Assembly: GCF_014925385.1 (NCBI RefSeq)
Contig: NZ_JACSDK010000010.1
Coordinates: 186,001 to 250,000 of the forward strand
Length of the DNA: 64,000 nt
Source: Pelagibius marinus
GTDB taxonomy: Bacteria > Pseudomonadota > Alphaproteobacteria > Kiloniellales > Kiloniellaceae
Reading direction: 5' to 3'
Shown: in pieces, positions 52,174 to 60,407 of the stretch
Position numbering within the stretch: the first letter of the stretch is position 1
How the letters are laid out: each line of letters begins with the position of its first letter
The notes under the pieces: model-generated
The model's database searches: none
Told to the model about the DNA's origin: nothing
Seen by the model: the letters and a program-made list of their open reading frames with translations, nothing else
Made by a program: the position numbers and the translations under genes

Positions 52174-53039
52174 AAGGTCTCGTTCTCGCCGGCGGCTCCG
52201 GCACCCGGCTGCATCCGGTGACCCGGGCGGTCAGCAAGCAGCTGCTGCCGGTCTACGACAAGCCGATGGTCTACTATCCGCTGTCGGTGCTGATGATGTC
52301 GGGCATCCGCGACATCCTGGTCATCACCACGCCGCACGATGCGCCGCTGTTCCACGAGCTGCTGGGCGACGGCAGCCAGTGGGGGATCAACCTCAGCTAC
52401 GCCGTGCAGCCGAAGCCGGAGGGCCTGGCCCAGGCCTTCCTCATCGGCCGCGACTTCATCGCCGGTCAAAAGTGCTGCCTGATCCTGGGCGACAACATCT
52501 TCTACGGCCAGGGGCTGCAGGACGTACTGATGCGCGCCGCCGCTTTGCGCCAGGGCGCGACGGTCTTCGGCTACCAGGTCTCCGATCCCGAACGCTACGG
52601 CGTGGTCGAGTTCGACGCCGCCGGGCGGGCGGTCAGCCTGGAGGAAAAGCCGCGCCACCCGAAGTCGCGCTTCGCCGTCACCGGGCTCTACTACTATGAC
52701 GAACAGGTGGCGGATATCGCCGCCGACCTGAAGCCCTCGGACCGCGGGGAGCTGGAGATCACCGACCTCAACCGGCGCTACCTGGAGGCCGGGCAGTTGC
52801 AGGTCGAGCGCCTGGGCCGGGGCTATGCCTGGCTGGACACCGGCACTCACGACAGCCTGATCGACGCCGCCCAGTTCGTGCAGACCATCGAGCATCGCCA
52901 GGGCCTGAAGGTCGCCTGCCTGGAGGAGATCGCCTTTCGCAAGGGCTTCATCACCGCCGACGCGCTGCGGGCGTTGGCCGAGCCGCTGCGCAAGAACGAC
53001 TACGGCCTCTACCTGCTGCGCGTCGCCGAGGGGCTCTAA
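52170..53039 (+). CDS. rfbA: Glucose-1-phosphate thymidylyltransferase
   Basis: A 289-aa nucleotidyltransferase that makes dTDP-glucose, the first step of the pathway. It has [34 protein letters not shown] (nucleotide and Mg site), [49 protein letters not shown] and [10 protein letters not shown]. The end of the gene closes a compact four-gene operon with start-stop overlaps, so all enzymes of dTDP-L-rhamnose synthesis are encoded. Confidence 0.95.
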   Translation: MKGLVLAGGSGTRLHPVTRAVSKQLLPVYDKPMVYYPLSVLMMSGIRDILVITTPHDAPLFHELLGDGSQWGINLSYAVQPKPEGLAQAFLIGRDFIAGQKCCLILGDNIFYGQGLQDVLMRAAALRQGATVFGYQVSDPERYGVVEFDAAGRAVSLEEKPRHPKSRFAVTGLYYYDEQVADIAADLKPSDRGELEITDLNRRYLEAGQLQVERLGRGYAWLDTGTHDSLIDAAQFVQTIEHRQGLKVACLEEIAFRKGFITADALRALAEPLRKNDYGLYLLRVAEGL

Positions 53040-53159
53040 CGGGCCGGCGCCTTCTTCGCAGTTGCGGAAATACGCCGACGCTCCTGGGCACTGTTGTCAG
53101 TTTGTTGGCAATTGAATTCACTGCGCGACGGAGGCAGGCTCCTGCCTGAGGAGCGCGCC

Positions 53160-53429
53160 ATGCCACGTGTGACGTTCACCGCCAACCTGCAGCGCCATCT
53201 CGACGTGCCGTCGCTTGAAGCCAGCGGTGCGCGGGTGTGCGAAGTGCTGGCGGCGGTCTTCGAGCAGCGTCCCTTGCTGCGCTCCTACATCGTCGACGAC
53301 CAGGGCCGCCTCAGGCGCCACGTGAACGTTTTCGTGAACTCGGTGCTCATCACCGATCGCGAGGGCCTCAGCGATGCCGTGCGTCCCGACGATGAGGTGT
53401 TTGTTTTCCAGGCACTTTCAGGTGGGTAG
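53160..53429 (+). CDS. MoaD/ThiS-like sulfur-carrier protein
   Basis: An 89-aa ubiquitin-like protein. It has VTFTANLQRHLDVPSLEASGARVCEVLAAVFEQRP, then a VNVFVNSVLI segment and a C-terminal VFVFQALSGG. The terminal Gly-Gly is what a sulfurtransferase or E1-like enzyme would activate. It is close in length to MoaD and shares its PDDEVFVFQALSGG ending. The ATG has GAGGAG upstream; a longer in-frame reading adds an unconserved lead. It lies six bases before the BNR-repeat gene, a pairing that recurs in other bacteria as I recall. Its target pathway is unknown, and no other moa or thi gene is nearby. Confidence 0.8.
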   Translation: MPRVTFTANLQRHLDVPSLEASGARVCEVLAAVFEQRPLLRSYIVDDQGRLRRHVNVFVNSVLITDREGLSDAVRPDDEVFVFQALSGG

Positions 53430-53435
53430 GCAGAG

Positions 53436-54515
53436 ATGGGCGAGCATATCTTGGTGGCGACCCGCAAGGGTCTCTTCGGCGTTGGATTCAATGGCGTGGC
53501 GGGCGACCCGCGTCCCGTCGGCTTTCTCGGCGATCCGGTGTCCGCCGTAATGCAGAACGAGCAAGATGGGGCGATCTACGCGGCCCTGAATCTCGGTCAT
53601 TTCGGGGCCAAGCTGCACCGTTCCGACGACTTCGGCCTAACCTGGACGGAACTGCCGGTCCCCGCCTATCCACCGGGCGAGGGCGAAGACGCCGCGAGCC
53701 TGAAGTTCATCTGGACCCTGGCCCGCGGCGGCCTTGAACAGCCCAAGCGCCTCTGGGCCGGCACGCTGCCGGGGGGCCTCTTCCGCTCCGACGACCGCGG
53801 CGAGTCCTGGGAACTGGTCGAGAGCCTTTGGAACCAGCCCTCCCGCAGCGAATGGTTCGGCGGCGGCTACGACGATCCGGGCATCCATTCCATCAACGTC
53901 GATGATAACGGCAGGCTCGTCGTCGGGATTTCCTGCGGCGGTGTCTGGATCAGCGAGGACGACGGGGAAAGCTGGACCCTGGGCGGCAAGGGGCTGGCCG
54001 CCGACTACATGCCGCCGGACCGGCGGAACGATCCCACCATACAAGACCCGCATCGCCTGGCGGTCTGCCAGGCTGCGCCGGACACGGTCTGGTGCCAGCA
54101 CCATTGCGGCATCTTCCGCTCCGACGACGGCGGCCACACTTTCACGGAAATCAAGGAGGTGGCGCCCTCGGCCTTCGGTTTCGCCGTCGCGGCCCATCCG
54201 CAGGACCCCAAGACCGCCTGGTTCGTTCCGGCAGTAAAGGACGCGTGCCGCGTGCCGGTCGACGGCCGCTTCGTGGTGACCCGCACGCGCGACGGCGGTG
54301 CCAGTTTCGAGACCCTTTCGAAAGGGCTGCCGCAGGAGACGGCCTTCGACCTGGTTTACCGCCATGCCCTGGCGGTAGGTGGAGACGGCAGGGCGCTCAT
54401 CATGGGGTCGACCACCGGAGCCCTGTGGCTGAGCGAGGATGCCGGAGAGTCCTGGCGGCTGTTGAGCACACACCTGCCGCCGATTGCCCAGGTCTGTTTT
54501 GTCGGCAAGCCTTGA
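53436..54515 (+). CDS. BNR/Asp-box repeat beta-propeller protein
   Basis: A 359-aa sialidase-like beta-propeller. Six Asp-box repeats of S/T-x-D-x-G-x-x-[WF] are visible: SDDFGLTW, SDDRGESW, SEDDGESW, SDDGGHTF, TRDGGASF, SEDAGESW. The start MGEHILVATRKGLFGVG is typical of the group often annotated exo-alpha-sialidase or WD40/YVTN-like protein. There is no signal peptide and I see no sialidase Arg triad, so enzymatic activity is doubtful; a cytosolic scaffold or binding role is as likely. It follows the MoaD-like gene by six bases and precedes the tryptophan genes. Confidence 0.82.
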   Translation: MGEHILVATRKGLFGVGFNGVAGDPRPVGFLGDPVSAVMQNEQDGAIYAALNLGHFGAKLHRSDDFGLTWTELPVPAYPPGEGEDAASLKFIWTLARGGLEQPKRLWAGTLPGGLFRSDDRGESWELVESLWNQPSRSEWFGGGYDDPGIHSINVDDNGRLVVGISCGGVWISEDDGESWTLGGKGLAADYMPPDRRNDPTIQDPHRLAVCQAAPDTVWCQHHCGIFRSDDGGHTFTEIKEVAPSAFGFAVAAHPQDPKTAWFVPAVKDACRVPVDGRFVVTRTRDGGASFETLSKGLPQETAFDLVYRHALAVGGDGRALIMGSTTGALWLSEDAGESWRLLSTHLPPIAQVCFVGKP

Positions 54516-54572
54516 TCGGCTACGCGATTTGGGCTTCGCTGGCGGTGGCACCGCCGCCGGAGGACCAGAGTC

Positions 54573-55673
54573 GTGAGCGAAGAGAAGAAGCCGCTCTACT
54601 ACGCCGACTACCTGCAGCTTGACCGGCTGCTCGGCGCCCAGGCGCCGGAAAGCGTGCGCCTGGGCAAGCCGGCCCACGACGAGATGCTGTTCATCGTCGT
54701 GCACCAGGCCTACGAGCTGTGGTTCAAGCAGATCCTGCACGAGATGACGCGGATCGATGCGATCTTCGCCGCCGAGAACCTGGACGACCGCGACATCGGT
54801 CGGGCGGTCGCGGCGCTGGAGCGCATCGAGCGCGTCCTGAAGCTGCTGATCGCCCAGCTCGACGTGCTGGAGACCATGACGCCGCTGGACTTCCTGGAGT
54901 TCCGCGACCTGCTGTTCCCGTCCTCGGGCTTCCAGTCGCTGCAGTTCCGCCTCATCGAGATGGGGCTCGGCCTGCGCCGGCAGGACCGCATTGGCTTCGA
55001 GGCCAAGCCCTTCGACGCCCGCCTCAGCGAAGCGGATCGCGCGAAGCTGCGCGAGGCGGAGAAGCGGCCCAACCTCAGCGACCGCATCGAGGCCTGGCTG
55101 GAACGCACGCCCTTCGTGGAGCTGGGCGGCTACAAGTTCCAGGAGGCCTACCGCGCCGCCGTGGCGCGCATGCTGGACCAGGACACGGCGACCCTCAGGG
55201 GCAGCGCCCAGATCGCCGAGGAGGAGAAGACCGCCGGCCTCGCCGCCCTGGAGGCGGCGCGGGTGCGCTTCGAGGCGATCTATGACGAGGCGCGCCATGC
55301 GGAGCTGGTGAAGGAGGGGGCCTGGCGCCTCTCCTGGCGGGCCCTGCAGGCGGCGCTGTTCATAAACCTCTACCGCGACGAGCCGGTGCTGCAGTTGCCC
55401 TTCCGCCTGCTGAGCCTGCTGATGGACATCGACGAGACCATGACCGCCTGGCGCTATCGCCATGCTCTCATGGCCCAGCGCATGATCGGCATGAAGCTCG
55501 GCACCGGCGGCTCCTCCGGCCACGACTACCTGGCCGAGGCGGCGCGGCGCTACCGCGTCTTCGGCGACCTTTTCGCGCTCTCGACCTTCCTCATCCCGCG
55601 CTCGGCGCTGCCGCCGCTGCCCGAGCCGCTGCGCAACGTCATGGGCTACAGTTATTCGGCGGGCCGGCCGTAA
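54573..55673 (+). CDS. kynA: Tryptophan 2,3-dioxygenase
   Basis: A 366-aa heme dioxygenase that opens the indole ring of L-tryptophan to N-formylkynurenine. It has LFIVVHQAYELWFKQILHEM (distal His and Arg region), LETMTPLDFLEFRDLLFPSSGFQSLQFRLIEMGLGL and WRYRHALMAQRMIGMKLGTGGSSGHDYL (proximal heme His, substrate loop). The usual GGSSGYHYL is GGSSGHDYL here. It is longer than typical bacterial enzymes (about 280 aa), with extra helices in the middle, like the eukaryotic-sized group. The start is GTG after CCAGAGTC. A kynureninase-like gene follows ten bases later. Confidence 0.92.
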   Translation: MSEEKKPLYYADYLQLDRLLGAQAPESVRLGKPAHDEMLFIVVHQAYELWFKQILHEMTRIDAIFAAENLDDRDIGRAVAALERIERVLKLLIAQLDVLETMTPLDFLEFRDLLFPSSGFQSLQFRLIEMGLGLRRQDRIGFEAKPFDARLSEADRAKLREAEKRPNLSDRIEAWLERTPFVELGGYKFQEAYRAAVARMLDQDTATLRGSAQIAEEEKTAGLAALEAARVRFEAIYDEARHAELVKEGAWRLSWRALQAALFINLYRDEPVLQLPFRLLSLLMDIDETMTAWRYRHALMAQRMIGMKLGTGGSSGHDYLAEAARRYRVFGDLFALSTFLIPRSALPPLPEPLRNVMGYSYSAGRP

Positions 55674-55683
55674 GGGGGATGGG

Positions 55684-56859
55684 GTGAGCGGCAGCTACAA
55701 GGCGCACTTCCAGCGCTTCATCGAGGCCGCGCCGGGACGCCTGCATTTCGCGGCGCACAGCCACCACTACTGGCCCGACGTCACCTTCGACGCCCAGGTG
55801 CAGTGCTGGCAGGACGCGGCGCGCCTGACCGGCGGCAAGTGGGAGCTGGTCCTGGGCGAGGTCATGCCGGAGGTGCAGCGCGGCATCGCCCGCCACCTGA
55901 ACCTGCCCGATCCCGCGAGCCTCGCCTTCGCGCCCAACACCCATGAACTCGTGAAGCGCCTGCTGTCCTGCCTGCCGGCCGAGCGGCCGCCGCGCATCCT
56001 GACCAGCGATGGGGAGTTCCACAGCTTCACCCGCCAGATCGCACGGCTGGAGGAGGACGGCCTGGCCGAGGTGACGCGGGTGCCGGTCGAGCCCTTCGAC
56101 AGCTTCGCCGAACGTTTCGCGGCGGCCGCGTCGAAGGGCGGTCACGACATGATCTTCGTCAGCCAGGTGTTCTTCAATTCAGGCTTTGCGCTCACCGACC
56201 TGGCAGCCCTGCTGGACGGCCTGCCGGCGGAACCCTTTGTGGTGATCGACGGTTACCACGGCTTCCTGGCGCGGCCGAGCGACCTGGGCGGCATCGCCGC
56301 GCGGGCCTTCTACCTGGCCGGCGGCTACAAGTACGCCATGTCAGGGGAGGGCGTGTGCTTCCTGCACGCGCCGCCGGGCTATGGGCTGCGTCCGCGTGAC
56401 ACCGGATGGTATGCCGCCTTCGGGAAGTTGACCAAGGCCGGCGGCAGTGGCATCGCCTACGCCGAGGACGGCGGCCGGTTCTTCGGCGCCACCTTCGACC
56501 CGGTAGGACTTTACCGGATGCGGGCCGTGCTGCGTTTGCTGGAGGCACTGGGGCTGGACGCGGCGGGCATCCACGCCCATGCGCGTGCCTTGCAGGACCG
56601 CTTCCTCGCGGGGCTGAAGGCGCGGCCGAGCCCTGCGTTGCCGCTGGAGCGCCTGTTGCTCGATCCACAAAAGCTGCCCTGCGGCAACTTCCTGACCTTC
56701 GACCTGGGCGGTGAAGCGGCGGCGGCGGACCTGCATGCGCGCCTCACGGCCGCGGGCGTGGCCAGCGACTATCGCGGCAGCCGCTTGCGCTTCGGCTTCG
56801 GGCTCTATCAGGAGGCGGCGGACGTCGTCGATCTGCTGGGGCGTCTGGCGGCTCTCTAG
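55684..56859 (+). CDS. Kynureninase-like PLP-dependent enzyme (aminotransferase class V fold)
   Basis: A 391-aa fold-type I PLP enzyme. It has AAHSHHYWPDVTFDA at the N-terminus, FAPNTHELVKRLLS, ILTSDGEFHSFTRQI, FVSQVFFNSGFALTD, VVIDGYHGFLARPSD and the PLP lysine in LAGGYKYAMSGEGVCFLH. Its position ten bases after kynA argues for kynurenine cleavage to anthranilate. The sequence departs from classical KynU (usual DLAHSAG-type PLP motif is DGYHGF here), so it may be a divergent kynureninase. GTG start. No kynurenine formamidase gene (kynB) is in this operon, so that step must be elsewhere. Confidence 0.78.
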   Translation: MSGSYKAHFQRFIEAAPGRLHFAAHSHHYWPDVTFDAQVQCWQDAARLTGGKWELVLGEVMPEVQRGIARHLNLPDPASLAFAPNTHELVKRLLSCLPAERPPRILTSDGEFHSFTRQIARLEEDGLAEVTRVPVEPFDSFAERFAAAASKGGHDMIFVSQVFFNSGFALTDLAALLDGLPAEPFVVIDGYHGFLARPSDLGGIAARAFYLAGGYKYAMSGEGVCFLHAPPGYGLRPRDTGWYAAFGKLTKAGGSGIAYAEDGGRFFGATFDPVGLYRMRAVLRLLEALGLDAAGIHAHARALQDRFLAGLKARPSPALPLERLLLDPQKLPCGNFLTFDLGGEAAAADLHARLTAAGVASDYRGSRLRFGFGLYQEAADVVDLLGRLAAL

Positions 56860-56873
56860 GGCAGGAACAGGCC

Positions 56874-57533
56874 TCAGTTCCTGAACACAACCGGGACCAC
56901 GCCTTCCTTTTCCGTCGCGGCCGAGCCGTCCAGCGGCAGGATGCAGGTGATGCGCTTGGCGCGCTCCTCGGCGATCGTACGGCTGGGGAAGGTCTGCTTG
57001 CAGATGGTGATGCCGATGAGCCCTTCCGGCGCACCGTCTTCGTCCAGCAGCGGCAGCAGCAGGCGTTCGCCGTAACTCGGACGCTGCCACTCGTGATAGA
57101 GGCGCCCGACCACGAGGCAGATCGCCGGCCGTTCTACGCAGGCGCGGAAGTAGCTGACGACGGTTTCGCGGGCTTCCTCGGCCAGGGTGTCGTCCAGGTA
57201 GGCGCCCGTCAGGGGAAACTCGTAGCGCGCCCGGATGTTCTCGCCGACCAGGCGATAGCGCAGGCGTGCCTCTTCCCGCACGTAGTCCATCAGCCAGATG
57301 TCGGAGAGGATCCGCGGCATCGATTCCGGTGCCAGGTCGCGACGGCTGGGCGGCTGCGCGCCCTTGCCGGCGGCAAGCCAGGCGTTCAGCAGCATGGGCG
57401 CCTCCGGGCTTGCCAGATAGCCGCGGGCGCCTTCGGCGACCTCGCGCCATCGGGCAAAGGAAGGCGACGGGAAGGGAAGTTTGGTCGAGAAGATCGGTCG
57501 GGTCTCCGCAAGCGGCGCGCAAGAAGGCGTCAT
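56874..57533 (-). CDS. PAS domain-containing protein (PAS_5 type)
   Basis: A 219-aa soluble protein. The centre, LPFPSPSFARWREVAEGARGYLA...LLNAWLAAGKGAQPPSRRDLAPESMPRILSDIWLMDYVREEARLRYRLVGENIRARYEFPLTGAYLDD, matches the PAS_5 (PF07310) family common in Rhodospirillales. A later stretch (LLLPLLDEDGAPEGLIGITIC) completes the PAS fold. It has no output domain, so it probably works as a sensory partner. It is convergent with the kynureninase-like gene, 14 bases away. Confidence 0.82.
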   Translation of the reverse strand: MTPSCAPLAETRPIFSTKLPFPSPSFARWREVAEGARGYLASPEAPMLLNAWLAAGKGAQPPSRRDLAPESMPRILSDIWLMDYVREEARLRYRLVGENIRARYEFPLTGAYLDDTLAEEARETVVSYFRACVERPAICLVVGRLYHEWQRPSYGERLLLPLLDEDGAPEGLIGITICKQTFPSRTIAEERAKRITCILPLDGSAATEKEGVVPVVFRN

Positions 57534-57716
57534 GCCGGCGCTGGGTCGCGCGCAAGCTGCCCCAGCAGAGGGTGATCTGCAAGCAGATTGATGATCAGAA
57601 TTCGCTGAGCAGCAATGCTAGTTCTTCGCAGGTTGCCGGCGTAGGCATGCGGTGGCTGTCCGCGCAGCAACCTGCTGAAGAATCCTGGCTTGGCTGTTCG
57701 CCCGGCCGGCCCTCGA

Positions 57717-58049
57717 TTACTTCGAGGCAGCCTTGCGCGCGGCCTTGCGCACGGCAGCCTTTTGCGCTGCCCGCTTGCTCGCCGCGATCTTCTTGGCGCC
57801 GGCCTTCTTGGCCGCGGCCTTCTTCTTCACTTCGCTCTTCACGGCGCCGGCCTTGGCCGCCTTGCTGCGCTTGGCGGCCGTCTTCTTCGCGGCGATCTTT
57901 TTGGCGCCGGTCTTCTTGGCCGCGGCCTTCTTCTTCACTTCGCTTTTAAGGGCGCCGGCCTTGGCCGCCTTGCTGCGCTTGGCGGCCGTTTTCTTCGCGG
58001 CGATCTTCTTGGCGCCGGTCTTCTTCGCGGCGGTACGTTTGGTTGCCAT
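57717..58049 (-). CDS. Histone H1-like Lys/Ala-rich DNA-binding protein (second copy)
   Basis: A 110-aa Lys/Ala-rich protein built of KKTGAKKIAAKKTAAKRS and KAAKAGALKSEVKKKAAA units, with the same overall composition as the 33.8-kb protein but a different repeat. It contains two tandem 36-residue units (residues 9-80). The start is the ATG of MATKRTAAKK; a longer frame reaching 58223 has an N-terminus of unrelated composition. The protein should bind DNA nonspecifically. It lies on the opposite strand from, and 24 kb away from, the first. Confidence 0.8.
   Translation of the reverse strand: MATKRTAAKKTGAKKIAAKKTAAKRSKAAKAGALKSEVKKKAAAKKTGAKKIAAKKTAAKRSKAAKAGAVKSEVKKKAAAKKAGAKKIAASKRAAQKAAVRKAARKAASK
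57810..58025. repeat. Two tandem 108-bp repeats inside the histone-like gene
   Basis: The unit 57918-58025 is repeated at 57810-57917 with few changes, encoding two 36-residue KKTGAKK...KKKAAA blocks. The repeat is in frame, so gain or loss of units by slippage would only change protein length. Confidence 0.85.
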
Positions 58050-58472
58050 GCAGGTCCCCCTGATTGCTCCTAGTGTCTCTTGGACGAGCTGGTTGAGGCG
58101 GAATACTTCACACGGATCACTACGGTCGCTTCCTTGTCGCCGGCCCATCCCCCAGTGGGGCATGCGACTCGACGGCGGTTGCTGCCGCCGCGCATCTTCG
58201 AGCAAATCGAAGTCGTTCTTCAAGAGGCATCAACGTCGTCGGCTGTTGAAAGAGGTCGCCTGTCGCAGGCCCGGCGCATGCCGCCGTGCGGCGATGCCCT
58301 CGGCGTCGCTCGGGCGCGCCCGTTGGATCGGACCAGGCGGGGGGCCGCTCTGCTGCAAGGCGTCACCCGGTCGGGGCCTGAGGGGCCCCGGAGACTTTGC
58401 GCAGTCTGCGCAGGGTCCGGATTGGGACGCGCTGTGAGCCTGCGGCAAGATCGAGGGGCGCCGCGGGAAAGG
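58050..58472. other. Region between the histone-like gene and tRNA-Asn
   Basis: About 420 bases without a supported gene. The right part is GC-rich. Open frames here are antisense or in the leader of the histone-like gene, with no good ribosome site. The end (58473 onward) is the tRNA-Asn terminator, listed separately. Confidence 0.5.
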
Positions 58473-58507
58473 AAAAGGGCCCCGGCCATGCGGCCTGGGC
58501 CCTTTTC
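58473..58507 (-). terminator. Terminator after tRNA-Asn
   Basis: On the minus strand a hairpin with stem AAAAGGGCCC.../...GGGCCCTTTT (one bulge, one mismatch, ATGC-type loop) begins about five bases after the tRNA CCA end and ends in TTTT. It is a typical rho-independent terminator. Confidence 0.8.
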
Positions 58508-58512
58508 TGAAT

Positions 58513-58588
58513 GGCTCCGCGGGCAGGACTCGAACCTGCGACATGGTGGTTAACAGCCACCCGCTCTACCAACTGAGCTACCGCGGAT
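58513..58588 (-). tRNA. tRNA-Asn (anticodon GTT)
   Basis: Read on the minus strand: acceptor TCCGCGG pairs with CCGCGGA, the D-arm is GCTCAGTTGGTAGAGC, the anticodon loop CTGTTAA contains GTT, the T-arm contains GTTCGAGTC, and the 3' end is encoded CCA after the G discriminator. 76 bases. Confidence 0.97.
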
Positions 58589-58728
58589 CAGGATATGATC
58601 GGCTTTGCCGGGTGGACCCGGCGCGGCGAAGCGGGGTTATATCAAACCGCTCGCGGCGCTGCAAAGTTTTTGCAGCAGAAAAATCACAGCTTGGCCCGGC
58701 GGGCCTGCCGGCCCGGGGAGCCCTCGCT

Positions 58729-59079
58729 TCAGGCCCCGGCAACCACCGCCAGGACGCATTTCGCGACCGGCAGGTAGGCGGAGTTAGGCATGTGAAACCA
58801 GCGCAGAAACTCGGCCGTGGTCATCTCGCCGGCCAGCCAGTTCTCCAGGAACATCTGGCTCACCGGGTGCAGGTGCTCGGGCAGGCAGACGAGAATGTCT
58901 TGGCGGATGGCCTTGGCTCCCGCGTGCTGATCCGGCTTAGCAGCGGCGCTGCGGCGGCTGATTTTCGACGGGCCGTCGCCTGACGCCGAGTGTTCGGCGG
59001 ACAGTTGGATCCGATCTCCAGGCAGTTTAAGGGCAGGGACGGGGCACCGGCAACCGCAGGGATTGATCATAATGTTCAT
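58729..59079 (-). CDS. Hypothetical protein, 116 aa, between the two tRNA genes
   Basis: A possible gene of unknown function. The N-terminus has CGCRCPVP, giving three Cys; the middle is polar and Ser/Ala-rich; the end (MFLENWLAGEMTTAEFLRWFHMPNSAYLPVAKCVLAVVAGA) looks folded. GAGAAG lies upstream of the ATG at a long distance. No homologue comes to mind. Accept as tentative. Confidence 0.42.
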   Translation of the reverse strand: MNIMINPCGCRCPVPALKLPGDRIQLSAEHSASGDGPSKISRRSAAAKPDQHAGAKAIRQDILVCLPEHLHPVSQMFLENWLAGEMTTAEFLRWFHMPNSAYLPVAKCVLAVVAGA

Positions 59080-59171
59080 GATTTGTTCTTGACTTCTCCA
59101 GAAGCCGCCCTAAGCTTCGTCCTCAACGTCATCGGTGCCCCGGCGGGGTGCCCGTTCTGGGGAGATACAAG

Positions 59172-59315
59172 ATGTACAGTTCGGAGATGAACGGCTTTCA
59201 GCCGCCAAGGTGGGAACGTCTGGTCAGCGCCGTGGCGGCGCTCGGCACCTTTGCCTTCTTCTTTTCGGCGGTGGGCTACGGCTGGTACAGCCTGCTGTTG
59301 GCCATGGCACGCTAG
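59172..59315 (+). CDS. 47-aa single-pass membrane protein (tentative)
   Basis: A short frame starts MYSSEMNGFQPPRWERLVSA and continues into a hydrophobic helix (VAALGTFAFFFSAVGYGWYSLLLAMAR). GGGGAG lies eight bases before the ATG, which supports translation. Small membrane proteins of this kind are often missed. It lies between the 116-aa ORF and tRNA-Cys, in the opposite direction to both. I cannot confirm conservation. Confidence 0.45.
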   Translation: MYSSEMNGFQPPRWERLVSAVAALGTFAFFFSAVGYGWYSLLLAMAR

Positions 59316-59356
59316 CGGCGGTCGCCGTCGCGGGCCCTGATCGAGAAGAAGAAAGG

Positions 59357-59430
59357 TGGAGGCCCGGGCCGGAATCGAACCGGCGTGCAAGGATTTGCAA
59401 TCCTCTGGATGACCACTCTCCCACCGGGCC
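59357..59430 (-). tRNA. tRNA-Cys (anticodon GCA)
   Basis: On the minus strand: acceptor GGCCCGG pairs with CCGGGCC, followed by a D-arm (GAGAGTGGTCATCC), an anticodon stem-loop with GCA in ATTGCAAAT, a T-loop GTTCGATTC, discriminator T and encoded CCA. 74 bases. Confidence 0.97.
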
Positions 59431-59605
59431 GTCGGTGGAGGGGCGAAGCTATACTTCCGGCTCCGGCTCGGGTCAAGCTGACTGCGCGACCCGGGTGACG
59501 GGGGGTTCTGCTGCGTTGTTTTCGAGCGCTTGGGCGTTTATAAACCAAAGCCGTATCGGCCTTTAGGCCGCAGCAGAGCGAACGGCCAGAGCGACGATAA
59601 GTGAC

Positions 59606-60262
59606 ATGACGGATTTCGCAGCAGCACGCCTCAATATGGTAGAGAGCCAGATCCGCACCAACAAGGTGACGGACCAGCGGATTATCGCGGCCTTCGAAGC
59701 CGTCCCGCGGGAGCTTTTCGTCGACCAGGCGAAGCGCGGCATCGCCTATATTGACGAGGATCTCGAGGTGGCGGCCGGGCGCTATCTGATGGAGCCCATG
59801 GTCCTGGCCCGCCTGCTGCAGGCCGCCGGCCCCCAGCCCGGTGATATCACCCTGGATGTCGGCTGCGCCACGGGCTACTCCACCGCGGTCCTGGCCCAGC
59901 TTTCCGAGACGGTGGTTGGCGTCGAGAGCGACCGTCAGCTCATGGACGAAGCGAATCGGACGCTGAATGCGCTTGATGTCGACAACGCTGTGGTCGTCGA
60001 AGGGGCGCTGAACGTCGGTTACCAGAAGCAGGCGCCCTACAACGTTATCGTCTTTCAAGGCGCGGTCAGCGCGGTGCCGGATACGGTCAAGCGGCAGCTG
60101 AGTGACGGCGGCCGCCTGGCGGCGGTGGTCTGCGACGAGGCCGGCATCGGCCGCGGCACGCTGGTCCAGCGTTCGGGCGACAGCTTTTCCGCCCGGGTTC
60201 TCTTCGACGCCGCGACGCCGTTGCTGCCGGGCTTCGAGCGTGAGGTCGGCTTCGTCTTTTAA
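59606..60262 (+). CDS. Protein-L-isoaspartate O-methyltransferase family protein
   Basis: A 218-aa class I SAM methyltransferase of the PIMT family. It has ARLNMVESQIRTNKVTDQRIIAAFEAVPRELFV at the N-terminus and ITLDVGCATGYSTAVLAQL as motif I. In alphaproteobacteria this gene typically lies directly before tolC and is annotated as Pcm; it may not repair isoaspartate in vivo, since catalytic residues outside motif I are not all conserved as far as I can tell. It precedes tolC by about 145 bases. Confidence 0.85.
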   Translation: MTDFAAARLNMVESQIRTNKVTDQRIIAAFEAVPRELFVDQAKRGIAYIDEDLEVAAGRYLMEPMVLARLLQAAGPQPGDITLDVGCATGYSTAVLAQLSETVVGVESDRQLMDEANRTLNALDVDNAVVVEGALNVGYQKQAPYNVIVFQGAVSAVPDTVKRQLSDGGRLAAVVCDEAGIGRGTLVQRSGDSFSARVLFDAATPLLPGFEREVGFVF

Positions 60263-60407
60263 GGCCGTTTTCGGGCGGCGGGGTTTCGGGGATGAGCCCG
60301 CCGCACGGCGCGTACTTGAAGAGTGGCCCGTTGCGGCTCAAGTAAGGAATCGGGCCGGCTTCGCGGCGGGCCGGTGGATCTCATTCGCAAATTGGGGAAG
60401 CGTACGC

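Noticed and set aside
53436-54515. Sialidase activity for the BNR-repeat protein
   Set aside because: Asp boxes alone do not make a sialidase. No Arg triad or signal peptide is visible, so only the fold is called.
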